A stretch of DNA of 64,000 nucleotides, from assembly GCF_028858725.1 (NCBI RefSeq), contig NC_084765.1:8945501-9009500 (forward strand). The letters are read 5' to 3'. Source of the DNA: Colius striatus (taxonomy: Eukaryota > Chordata > Aves > Coliiformes > Coliidae). Below, one piece after another: positions 52,595-63,604 of the stretch (position 1 is its first letter; every line of letters starts with the position of its first letter). Position numbers and translations under genes: made by a program. The notes under the pieces are model-generated. The model was given only the letters and a program-made list of their open reading frames with translations, was not told where the DNA came from and searched no databases.

Positions 52595-53813
52595 ACCTTT
52601 GTACAGTAATCTAGAGGTCTCCATGGCTGAAGTCCTATCTCAGGACAGGTAAGATTTCTCCACCATGAGTGTGATTGAGAAATGAGTTTCTGAAAAGTAA
52701 ACATACAGTTTATACACATTCCCCTTGACTGTAACAGAGTTTGTAGGTAGTATAGAGTGACACAAATTGCTGCAAAGAACCTGACTTACTGTGGCTCTGT
52801 TCTGGTCTTACTGCTTAAAATACCAGAAAAAAAATTCTTTCTAAAAAAAAAAAAAACCAAGAAAATATAGTATACAATGGTATAAGAGCAAAGTAATATC
52901 TTAAAGAAATGTAATTTTTCCCCAGATCTAGTGTCCACTCTGGTCAGATTTCAATATCACTTTTAAAACAGAGAAAGCTCAATCCAGCACCAGCAATAAT
53001 AACTACAAACACAGATGAGAAGCTGAAAATGCCTATTTTTCATTTGGAAACTTCAGTTGTCAAAATTGAGACATTGAATGGTGAGAAAGTGGAGTATGTG
53101 TAGCAAAGCAGCAGCATTGACAAGTAAAGAATACCATCTTACCCAGAGAAAGACAAGCAGAGTGAAAAGGCATATACACTTATATCAACATGTTTGTTTC
53201 CTTTTAGAGATTTGTCTGTCAAGACAGTAGTAGGAAAAATATTCCAAGAGTAGTTCACAACAGAAAGTGTTCGTTGAGATAAGAACAATCTTTCTGCTCA
53301 GTTTGTAACAGCTAATGCACTGAGACCAATGTCTTTCCATGCATGCCAAGCAATCCTGCCTTAAATCACTATCAGAAACATAGATATTTATTTATTTGTT
53401 TGTTACGCACACAGCTAATATGTAGCTAGGAAAAAACTCCTACATGTATAAACGTATATACATGTATATAAGCAGAACATGATTAGAAAATATATAACAA
53501 CTAAAGTAAAAAAATAAAAACAAAAAAAGAGAACAACAAAGCTCAGTTCTTAACCAGATGCTATAGCACACTCTCCAATACTGCGTCTGATGAGGACCAC
53601 CACTGCCATTTACCATGACATTATGGTTTCATAAGAATTGGAGTGTCTTATTAAGAGAAGTCTTGTAAGCTTTTGGTCTTTCAGCTGCTGGTAATTCTAA
53701 GAAAGGGTAGAACAACATTGTATAATCCAGTTTCTTACGCAGCATGCTTATGCTTCTACAGGATGTTTATTTTGTCCCTGTTTTAAGGTGAAGGTAAGAA
53801 ATTATATATCTAC

Positions 53814-53865
53814 ACTCTGACTTTTAAGAAGTCAGACTCTGACTTTCTATACTCTGACTTTTAAG
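53814..53865. repeat. Imperfect tandem repeat ACTCTGACTTTTAAG
   Basis: The 15-base unit is found whole at 53814-53828 and 53851-53865, with an 11-base partial copy at 53836-53846. Confidence 0.85.
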
Positions 53866-55946
53866 TTTTAGCTTAGGCTATTTTATGTGCTTAGGTGGTC
53901 TGGATTCAAACAGAAACAAAGTTGCTCTGAAACTGATAAATGGTATTGTTTATCTAACGAAGTCTGAAGAATTGCCTGTAACTATCAAAAATTCAGACAC
54001 AACCTATAATACCCCCTCTAAGGAAAATCTTTCAGTCAGCAGTCTGCTATGACTGATGCCCTGATATACTCCAATAAAATTCTCCAAAGAGACTACTCCC
54101 TTATTTTAGATGGCAACTTAGACTACAAACTGCAATGAAAAAGAATATTAAAAGTCATAAAGTTAAGTTGCTACTTCATGTTCCCTTAAGGCAAGACATG
54201 CAGTCATAACTTAAATCAAGCATGTCCCAGACTACAGGCAAGGCATGGTAGATTTTAGTTTACAGAAATATATCATTTCTCCCACCACTAAATAAGAAAA
54301 TAACCTATTGAATCCCATAGTCTTCATCTCTTGATCATCACCTATGATTATTGTGATAGATATATTAAACTCAGAGAACAACCTTGAAGGATTCCAGGCT
54401 CACCCAAGAGGTTAGAAAAGAGATTGGTTTTCCGTGTTTTTCCCCAGTGTTGAAGATTATTATCTTGTAGAAAAGAAGACTCTGCACTTTGTCAAGATGT
54501 CCCATAAGACATAATCAAGGAAGGCTGTACACTTCCTAGAGTGTTTGTTCTCAGTGCATAATTCTTCAAGGATCCAAGCAGGCAAGCTTTCCCTCCTCCC
54601 AGGCAGGACTTCTGGAGTGAAATGACACTGGAGTGAAGAACCAAGTATTAGCCTCTCTGCATCACTGATTTTGCCTGTAAATAGGAACTGGCAAATTGTT
54701 TACATCTCTTAGGATAAAGTCATATTAAAAGAGAAAAACACTTATCTGTGCACATCTGTGAAATTTGCCTGTAAAGTACACATAACTGCATCTCACAACA
54801 AACAAGCAAGGGGAGATAAAAATCTGCCTGCTGTGACACAGTTTCAGGAATTCTGTCACAAGTCACATGTTTACACACAAGGCAGTCAGAAAGAAAAGGA
54901 AAGCTATGTAAACCTGAGGGAAAAAAAATGCAGAGAACAGATGACTCAGGGATAAAGTGAAGAGGTGGAGAATTCTGAGAAACAGAGACATCCTGTTTGG
55001 CTTCAGATACAAAGGAAGCTTTCAAACATCCTAACGCACGGTTTCCTAGCCAACACAATGTTAGCATAGCCACATACATTTCCAGAGAAGGCATTCAGTC
55101 ACAAAAATTATGAAAAAGAATAAATGAAATTTATCTTAAATGAAATAGACTCGTGTAAGTTCATTATAATCAATTTTTAAGTCATCCTAAGTAGAATTAT
55201 TATTCTGAAAGAGGAGACCAATCAAGGACTCTATTACATTGAATCAGAACTGTGTTAAGAATATTTATTTTAGCTGGAAAATTACTGGCAAGAGGGGAAG
55301 GAAAAACTATTTTTGTCTAAAAATATTATTTTATCTATGTTTTTTAGTACTCCTGTAAATAGCCTCAATACTGGAAGTGAAAAAATTGCTTTAGATTGTT
55401 TTACAGCAACAGCTGTGAGTATTGAAATAGCTACAGACATTATGCATCAGATGTTCCTGGGAAAGAATGACCAGCGCTCCACTGACTTTGAATCTATACT
55501 GACTAACACCAAGTACATAGTGCAGAGTGTTGGTCACACAGGAAAGCAGATGGAAGGAGAGAGGAGGGAGAAGAAATTATTTTTATTTGTATTTAATAAA
55601 ATTTGGCCTACAGGCTTTGTGTGACTCAGTATAGAACATCTGGGATTGATCACAGGATCACAAACTGGAAAGCAGTCATCTGGCTTCTAGAAATAAACAC
55701 ATTCAGTTCCTCTGTCACAGCTTTATTTTTTTAATGATAAACTGCAACAGCCATTTTACATCTTTTTAATACTTGTAGCCACAGTATTTTTAACTTTTTT
55801 TATAACTTTTGGGATCACTTTGTGCACATTGCGGCATCAGACAACTGTTACATTTCTTCTAATTCTGGAATAGCAGTGCTGTTTGGGATTGCTCTCCATA
55901 TACACAATTAATTCACTACTATTTTGCTTCAAAATTTTAAGAAACA

Positions 55947-56072
55947 ATGATAGTCTTTCAACTTCAGTTTTTATTAGTTCCATTCCTCACCAGCATCATG
56001 GGAGCAGCGCAATATATGATGCAAGATGCAGCACTGATGAACTACATTGATCGACGTTTCCTAACTGCAGAG
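55947..56072 (+). CDS. OLFML1: OLFML1 coding exon 1: start codon, signal peptide, start of stalk
   Basis: The ATG has an A at -3, which is favourable. It encodes 42 complete codons ending at GAG before the donor GTATGT (56073). Residues 1-20 are rich in Leu, Ile, Phe and Val (FQLQFLLVPFLTSIMG), as in a secretory signal peptide, with likely cleavage near the small residues Gly-Ala-Ala at 19-21. After cleavage, MNYIDRRF aligns by eye with the start of the mature human protein. The exon ends in phase 0. Whether a non-coding 5' exon exists cannot be decided from sequence. A TATAA-like string lies near 55800 in a T-rich context, but I would not call it a promoter. Confidence 0.85.
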
Positions 56073-59000
56073 GTATGTGCTAGCTGTATCATTCTGTAAT
56101 ACTGTCTAACTGCCAAGAGCTTTGAAAATGAATGCTTGTTCTTATATGTTTCTGAACACAGAACAGTTTGGATGATAAACAATATCAGCAAGATGAATTT
56201 CCAGGTTTTACAAATAAAGTAAAACTCTAGCTAAAATTTTAACTATAAAGATTCCTAATTACCACTTCATTATTTATTGCTGGACTTAATTTCATAGCAT
56301 TACATTTTTATTCTGTTATCACTTGCATTTTTTAGCAACATCAGTGAATTTGGCTAAATATGCAAACATTTATCCATCCTAGGAAATGGTATAAACATTG
56401 TCACCAGTAGAAGTTCTGTCAAGTATTAACAAGGAGATAGAAATTTGTCAGGCATTTTCCCTATGTATAGATGAACCTACCTGTAAGAATAGTTTAAAAC
56501 AATTTGTGTAAATTAGCAGTCCAGCTGCACTTAAACTAGGAGTTGAAATAATCCCTTTATATCTGAGAGACTGAAATATTGGCTTTCAGTTAATTATATA
56601 AAAGTACCAGTACCTATTTCCTCTATTTCTTTTTCTGGAGTACTGCAAAATACATTTTCAGTACTGGCATGCTATAATCATCCTTAGTTTATCTTAAATC
56701 ATTAACATGTCTTTGGCTCCTGACTTGCATTGGAAGACTTTTAGAGGAGCTTTAACTTGCCTAATCTTGCATTCCCCTTTAGTACAAAGCTCTCACTGGT
56801 CTTAACTTCACAACACAGAAAAAAACGAAGGATTAGCCTGGTATTCTGTTCCAAGTGTTTAGACTGAGATTTAAACTTTCTTAGCTGTTACAGAAATAAT
56901 TTCACATGGTAATTTGGCATCCATTAAAAATGATGCAATTTCACCTGAGGCACTTGGTGCAAGGGGCACCAAAGAAAGAACAGGGAAAAGGGTGAGGTTG
57001 ATATCAAAGGGAACATTTGAAAAGATTTCTTTTTTTTTAAAGTAATTAAACAGCTTCATGGGGATTTACGGTCATATATAAATGGGACGGAGGGGGGACA
57101 CAAAAACCACACCTAGCAAAACAAACAAACAAACCACCATCGCCAAGTTGACACAGAATACATGGATGCTGCACTACACTCAGTAAATTCAGCCATGCCC
57201 TAGCCACTTTGAAACAGAATACCTGAAATCCGCTTGTAAAGAACCAAATCAGAACACCCAGTCTACCAGCTTGATCTAATATGATTGTGTGTTTGAGGTC
57301 AAATATTTGCCCTATTTCCTCATCTTCCCAAAGTGGCAATTAGGCTTCTGTTTTCAGGCCACCTATGATCTTTACAGAAGGAGTTGCATTACAACAAAGA
57401 AATCACTTTCCTCACCTTTAGAGATGTTGATTATTTGAGTATAGGTGTAAGAAACATCTGTGATTTTTTTTTTAAAATGCAGACAATAATTTGACAAAAA
57501 ACCAAAAACTCAAAACCTCCTTAAACACAGAGATGTAAATATTTCCATTTTCCATTTTAAATAGATGAAAAATTGCCACACTTGATACTGTCTGGGTCAG
57601 AATAGGTGTACTCATGTGCAATGTTCACATTTATAAATTTCCTGCAGAAAACTCTTTGAATCTGCTTCAGTTGTGGTCCTACAGGAGGAGTTCTGAAATG
57701 TTTCTGGAAATCAAGTCCCCAAAGTATCTCTACTTCCAGAGGAGCACTTTTCTCTCTTTACACAGCAAAACAAAGTACCTGGTTGGCAATAAACACATCA
57801 AGAAAAAAAAAAAAACACTCAAAGTGTGTTGTTGTCCAGCTGTCTAATATGTTCTATTCATGTAGATATATAGCAACAGAACATTGGGTTGAAATAAATG
57901 GGGGGCAGGGGGGCTGGAATTTAATGTAATCATGAATGAGGTTGTAATCTATACAGCATATAGATGTATATCCATATATTTTCTTCCTGTGTTTTAACCC
58001 AAGAAGAGGCTGGAAAAATGCAACCAAGACATACTGGATTACGTGGAAGAATTCCGGGACTTTTCAAAGATGGTGCTGTCACGCCTGGCAGGACTGAACA
58101 ATTATAAGGCTGAGGTTAAAAGTGAAATAGAGAATTTGCTATCAAGAATTGAACGAGCACAAAGGGATATTGACTATTTTGGATCTGTCACAGATTCCAA
58201 TACATGTATAGAAGTACACGAAGAACTGGTAAAACAGCAGCTATTTGAAGAAGCTGAATTAAAAAAGAAACTTCAACTCATGCTTAATGCAAGTAAGAAC
58301 AGTTTCCTTTTCAGAACTTTGATGTGAATGGTCCAGTCTCCTAGCCAATGTATGGACAGGATAACAGATAGGATAACAGATTTTCAGAAGTCATGTGAAC
58401 ATCACATATAATTGCATGGGGGGTTGACTGTGTAAATACTAGACTTTAAAAAAACCCAAATGCAACACACAAAACCAACAAATTCAACATCAAAAAGGTA
58501 TGGGAGAAGAAGGGAAGAATGTAAAATACCAATATTGATTTTGCAGATGCTCTACTGCATATCAAATGGGTTCTTTGGAAGTTGATGCTTATTATTAAAT
58601 TAACATTAAAAGCCTCTAAAGATACGAGCTTGCAAAGTCCTAGAAAAAATGCCAGTGCTTTTCTGAGTATTGCTTTTATACCAAGGAGTTAATGGTGGTT
58701 TTCTTATAACAGGCAAGGTTCAAAACCTCAACTCAAAAGTGAACTCACAAGTTAATAAAAAGACTTAATTGACTTCCACAATTTGCATCTGTTTTCCTGT
58801 CCTCCTCTGTTATTCTTTCTCTCTCTCTCTCTCTCCTCCATGTACCTCATCAACAGAGCACGTTGCCTTAGCTGCATGCAAAACTCAGTCCTCATATGAA
58901 AAGTGTTAAGGTACATAGTATAAAGAATATAGACACAATCTATACTTCTTTTTTAAAAAAATAAGTTTTATAAGTATTTTTACCTTAAGACAGTTGAGTT

Positions 59001-61994
59001 ATAGATGTAAATTCCATACTGTAGATATATTTGTGTCTATTTCCTTGTCATTCAAAAGCAGTAAAAATAAAAAATAAATAGTAAGATATATAAGCTTCCA
59101 TTTTTTGAAAGAGCCAGGTGAAAGATGTACAGCACCATCAATTATACAGTTCCACTAACTTCAACAGAGTTAGACTGATGTAATTTTATAAAAAGTTCAT
59201 AACAACTTTTCCAGCAAAACAGTACTAAGGCAGATGTTAACAGAAGCAAAACCTATTCGGCTTCTCAGCTATAATCCTACACCAAAATTGAGTGCTCTGA
59301 ATATCAAGATTTCTTTTTTCCATATATAGATTTTTTTTTAACACTAGGCATTTTTTTTCCGAGGCAAAAGAATTTGGGGATTTTTAAAGTGAGGGTAGTA
59401 AGGATCCTGTGAAAATCTGTTTCTACACTATCATCTATTAACTGGATGTTACCATTATTTTTACTGAGTTGCTCCACAACTCTAGCAAAAAAACAGGTTT
59501 TTTAAGTCCAACTTTGTTAGTGTTTTGTTGTTTTTTTTTTTTCAAGTTCACACAGACTTGAAAACAGCAATTATGTAGAATCACTCTCTTTATATGCAGC
59601 AGTTGGTACCTCATCGTGCTTTGGGTGGGAAATGGGAAATTATCTTGGAGTATACATTTGGGAGTATGATAAGAAACAGTGGGCTTTGAAAGTATCATTG
59701 TGGAGAATGTGGAAAAATGTTGGTAAACTTTTTGCTCACTGTGAATGCCTCAGCTTCTCAGTCTTCCTCCAAGCTGTTATGAAAGCCAAGGAAAGCTAAA
59801 AATCTTCTCTCAAGAAGAGAGATACTGTTCTTAGATTTCAGATAGTAATCTGGTTCCTTCTCCTGCAGAGGAAGAAGTTTCTAAGCCTGTCTAGGTATTT
59901 TTATTCAACAATTTAAAGTTTTAAGAATCTAACTAAGCAATAAACATTAGTTTTGTTTATTTGCTACTATGACTTGTTTGGGGAAGGTGCACCCTGAGTG
60001 AGGATTTGCAATAAAAAAATCCATGTAGCAGCAATATCCAAATGCTTTCATTAGAGGGTATCAGTACACACAAATGACACGAAGGTTGCTTTCTGCAGGG
60101 AACTGGAATCTTGCCACTGACTTCAATAGGTTCATGTCAGGCCAAATAGGGAGGCTGGTTTTGCTTTCTCCATTTCATCTACTGCCAGAACCTCCTGCCT
60201 TAGAGCTTTGTTTGTTCTGTTTACTAAAATGGATGCACTTCAGTAAAGGCAATTTCTTAAACTTCAAATAGTGTCTCTTGTAATTTATGAGTGCCTTTGG
60301 TAAACAAGCTTGTTAATATGTTTTGCATCAGTTTTTCCTGAAAATGATGGTACTTGATAAAGATTTCAGTGTCTAAATACCTGAGTGTTCAGAAGGTTGG
60401 AGCTTTTTGGTCTTGAACGTCTGTGCAAAGTGCATCCAAAACATAACGAAGCCAAAACTAGGGGTCACTCTCTGCTGGTGCAAATTTTATCCCTACAGTG
60501 ATGTAAACAACTATGTAATTCCACCAGACATGATTATAGCATAAGAACTGATAACACAGACATTATATCAGTTAATTTAAAGACACTTTAATGTATGGGC
60601 ATTCCCAGTTTTGTGATCTGTATATATATAGATGTTCTAGTTTCTTTGTGCTACAGGCACAAGGAAAGGGATTGAGAAGATAGTGTTTTGGCTTTCTGTT
60701 ATGATGATTTATTTTATTTGTCCTTATATTATAACTGGAAAAAAAACCAAAAGAGGCTAATAGAGGATAAAAGAATTCCTGAAACAAAATTACTATGCAC
60801 ATGGCATATCAGGAAAACACATTTTAATTTGTATGCCCTCAGTAAGAAATAAATTTGATGAATTTACTGTGTTAATCGAAAACAGAAGTCACTAATCACA
60901 GAATCTAACTGTACTCTTGGTCTCAGGTCCACAAATAAAACCTCGTTTGGATAACAGTGGTCTAACAGCACGCTATGGTCCTCTATCTGTATCTGAAGAT
61001 ATACAGTTTCCTGAGCAGTAGATGCTGAATATATCATACAAAATTAGCTTCAACATCGCTTACCTTAACCACACTGCTGACACCTTTCCTGATATATTGA
61101 TTCTGTCCTTATAGCTGGATTAAAAGGAAACTAAGTAATTCAAATAAGAGAGATTAAAAAACTCACAGATATTCTAACTTTTGTTGTTTGTTTGTCTTTG
61201 GGTGTTTCCTTGCAGGTTGTGACCACATGCTTGCAAGTATTAAGTCTCTAAAGATAGTTAAGAAGACTGGAGATAAGTACGGCTCTTGGATGAAAGATCC
61301 TGGCAAAAAGCATACAAAGATTTATTTATTAAATGGTTCTCTAAATAATATTATTTTGGAATTTACAAACATCATGACATTCATGGAAAGTAATCATTCA
61401 CTAAAAGCTCGCAGAGTTACCTTGCCATTTCGCTGGGAAGGGACTGGCCATGTCATATATCAGGGTTTCCTGTTCTATCACAGGCATGGCTCCTTAAACG
61501 AGATAATTAAGTTCAATGTCCAGAAAAGAAGTATAACTGACCAAATGCTGCTGCCAGGGGCTGGAAGGATTCCTGCCTATCAGCTTTCTCCATCTACAAA
61601 AATAGATCTTGCCATCGATGAGCATGGCCTCTGGGCAATCCATGCAGAACCAGAGACTGGAGGGAACATTGTAATTACCAAAATCAACCACATAACCATG
61701 TCAGTAGAGCACACTTGGGACACATCATGCAGTAGCAAGGATGCTGAAGCAGCTTTCATGGCATGCAATACACTCTATGTTGTCTACAACCTTCCAAGTG
61801 GAGGCACCTCTTTCATAAAATGCATTTATGACGTTCTGGATGCTGTAAATACTTACGAAGTCCCAGCACTGCATTTTCCAAAACGTCAAGGTAGCCACTC
61901 CACTATACATTACAATCATAAAGAAAAGCAACTCTTTGCTTGGAGTGATGGATCCCAGATCATTTACAAACTTCACACAAAGCAAAAAGTGTAG
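55947..61994 (+). CDS. OLFML1: Olfactomedin-like protein 1 (OLFML1), three coding exons: join 55947-56072, 58004-58292, 61216-61994
   Basis: Splicing three exons gives 1194 coding bases, or 397 residues plus a TAG stop; human OLFML1 is about 402. In order, the protein has a hydrophobic signal peptide (about residues 1-21), a charged helical stalk (about 43-136) and an olfactomedin (OLF) domain (about 140-397). Recognition rests on the stalk motif RLEKC near residue 44, ERAQRDIDY near 92, KSLKIVKK at 148 and DEHGLWAI at 273, all as I recall them in OLFML1, and on OLF-family landmarks such as YGSWMKDP at 160-167. C140 and C322 sit where the conserved OLF disulfide is expected. Candidate N-glycosylation sites are N137 and N178. 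The family is secreted and acts in the extracellular matrix; the specific partner of OLFML1 is not known to me. Introns are GT-AG with consistent phases and no frame is broken, so the gene looks intact. No upstream or downstream neighbour gene is visible. Confidence 0.95.
56073..58003 (+). other. OLFML1 intron 1 (1931 bases)
   Basis: Bounded by GTATGT and AAG, phase 0. It is AT-rich with no recognised repeat body. It includes an A- and C-rich stretch with short CAAA repeats near 57100-57137, and a pair of G-runs at 57900-57913 about 90 bases before exon 2. A minus-strand open frame at 57046-57339 shows no recognisable protein. Confidence 0.85.
58004..58292 (+). CDS. OLFML1: OLFML1 coding exon 2: helical stalk
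   Basis: This exon encodes residues 43-138 plus the first base of codon 139. It is highly charged, rich in Glu, Lys, Leu and Arg, with spaced hydrophobics suggesting a coiled coil (FRDFSKMVLSRL, EIENLLSRIERAQ, ELKKKLQLML). C48 and C110 could form interchain disulfides in an oligomer; that is inference. The acceptor reads CCCAAGAAG, so splicing after the first AAG starts at 58004 with Lys-Arg-Leu. Splicing after the second AAG would start at 58007 and delete one Lys. I chose 58004 because the spacing to the human protein is then gap-free. The donor is GTAAGA at 58293. The preceding tract TTTCTTCCTGTGTTTT is a good pyrimidine tract. Confidence 0.9.
58293..61215 (+). other. OLFML1 intron 2 (2923 bases)
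   Basis: Bounded by GTAAGA and TTGCAG, phase 1. It contains a short (TC)9 microsatellite at 58818-58835 and several T- or A-runs, for example near 59329 and 59529. No repeat element or RNA gene is recognised. Confidence 0.85.
58818..58835. repeat. (TC)9 microsatellite in OLFML1 intron 2
   Basis: A pure TC run of nine units within pyrimidine-rich DNA. No regulatory role is evident. Confidence 0.9.
61216..61994 (+). CDS. OLFML1: OLFML1 coding exon 3: complete olfactomedin domain and stop
   Basis: This is the longest open stretch in the window and well beyond chance length. The acceptor TTTCCTTGCAG is strong, and the exon begins with the last two bases of Ser139. It encodes residues 139-397. 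OLF features are C140 at the domain start, YGSWMKDP (160-167), KIYLLNGS (173-180, with sequon N178-G-S), EGTGHVIYQGFLFYH around 213-227, EIIKFN (234-239), KIDLAIDEHGLWAI (267-280) with acidic residues in the loop that binds metal in other OLF domains, C310, MACNTLYVVY (320-329) with C322, C341, and YNHKEKQLFAWSDG (371-384), which resembles the last propeller strands of the family. One exon coding the whole OLF propeller is common in this family. An antisense open frame at 61725-62054 is only a shadow. Confidence 0.95.
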
Positions 61995-62052
61995 ACTCTT
62001 TAGTAACTTTTCAAATACTCTTGAAAGTGAGCAGTCTAATGTCAAGATGGTC

Positions 62053-62068
62053 ATTAAACTGTATTAAA
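62053..62068 (+). promoter_or_regulatory. Candidate OLFML1 polyadenylation signals (two ATTAAA)
   Basis: ATTAAA occurs at 62053-62058 and 62063-62068, about 60 to 70 bases after the stop, followed by T-rich DNA around 62085-62115. This would give a very short 3' UTR. A canonical AATAAA lies at 63599-63604 and is followed by a TTTTGATGT stretch, so a longer 3' UTR of about 1.6 kb is equally possible. Only transcript ends could decide. Confidence 0.3.
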
Positions 62069-63598
62069 ATTGCATTATTCCCCTCTGTTACCATTTTCAT
62101 CTATTTTATGTAAGTTTAGGCTTACATACCCCAGTGATCTTAAACTAATGTCCTATCAAGAATACGGAAAGACTCCATTAACATGAGTTATATGATGACT
62201 AGATAACACACGTGTAACAACCATCCTCCTCCCCAAATAATCTTAAAGACTAAGGTTAATTTAAAACAATTATAATCCATTTCTGTCATGTTCTCTTCCT
62301 ATCACAACTATGTATCCTGCATCAGCACCATGGAAATCAAATTAGAAATCCTTCACTACTCTGAAGCTCACTGTAGGAAGTCTTCTTGTTGGCACTATAA
62401 AATCACATGCGTCCAGATAAATTATCTATAAAGGTTTAATAGGAGAGGTTTATTATAACATAAAGAATATACATACCCATAAACATAGTTTATTTTTACC
62501 ACATAGTCCTTGTACATTACACCAAGGTTACTCCTAATCATTGGACTTCTGGAGTATTCCAATGAAATTTTCACATTTTTGTTTTCCATATAGCTGTATA
62601 AGTCCACTTTTGATCCTGTTAATACATTAGTTGCAGTTGAATATTCACTTTTATCAGCTCCAATTTACCACCTTTCCACTTTTTTCACCATATCACTGCT
62701 TGTATGTCAGAAGGAATGTTCCTAGATGATTTGTTTGGTATCATGTAATATTTTTAAGTGTTTTACATATCACTCTTTCTTTCCTTTCTGATTAGTCCTT
62801 TTCCAGCACCTAGTTGTGAGGCGTTTCCTCAACACTTCAAATCACTTCCATTGCTCATAGCAGAATTCTTCTAATCCTATCTTCTGACTCCAGTAAAATA
62901 TCTGTACAGAAATGGTAGTCCTGATGAGCACAACAGTGCAAGTGAGGGCAGGCCATTGTTTGGTCCTGGGTTTGAGAATAACAGGTAAACTCCAGATAAA
63001 TGCAAATACATTTTTTGTTTCAAAAATAATATATTAAAAAAAAACCACAAACAACCCTAGACTTTTACTTGTGAAACACAGGTACTGGCTGTAGGTTTTG
63101 GACAGCTGCATTTCTGCAAACAAAAATGACTAAAAATGGTGCTTGCAAAGCAATCCACAGCTGTTTCTACAGAAAGCCCATTTTGTTCTTTACACTGAAA
63201 GAGGTCTTGTTCTGTTTAAAAATAGTTTCAACAGAACAGTCAAACATCAGGGAATGATTTTGAAAAGGAGTTCTAGAATATAACTAAGAGTGTATGGACA
63301 GCTTAGTTGCAACGGTGCTACTTTGCTTTTAGCAAAATATCGTTCTAAGCAGTCTTAATGATTAGAGCACTACTTCTGCATTACAGAAGCCACAGGGACC
63401 ACAGTTAAAAGATATTCTCAGTCTGAAAGTAAGGTGGACTGACATTGATTTCCTATGTGACCACCAAAGGCAGATTCAACTATTTGGCCTTTATTTTTCA
63501 GTTGTAAAATTATAAACACAGAAATACAAAATGGTATTAGCCATCTTCAGAACGCTTTGAGATCTTGTACTGCAAAATGATGTGTGATTTTCTTAACA

Positions 63599-63604
63599 AA
63601 TAAA
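63599..63604 (+). promoter_or_regulatory. Candidate distal AATAAA polyadenylation signal
   Basis: A canonical hexamer on the gene strand about 1.6 kb after the OLFML1 stop, followed by a T/G-rich stretch. It is a single common hexamer, so the call is tentative. Confidence 0.25.

Larger units (their letters stand above)
51023..55946. other. OLFML1 upstream flank, no gene recognised
   Basis: AT-rich DNA with A14 at 52843-52856 and the two small repeats listed separately. Open frames at 54720-55094 (minus, 124 codons) and 55313-55624 (plus, 103 codons, no ATG at its 5' end) are not recognised. The last 300 bases before the OLFML1 start must contain its 5' UTR or a 3' splice site, but I see no decisive promoter: no CpG-rich island is present. 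Confidence 0.6.

Noticed and set aside
54720..55094. 124-codon minus-strand open frame
   Set aside because: Within chance length for a window of this size, no recognised domain, no convincing splice or promoter context.
61725..62054. 109-codon minus-strand open frame
   Set aside because: Antisense shadow of OLFML1 exon 3.
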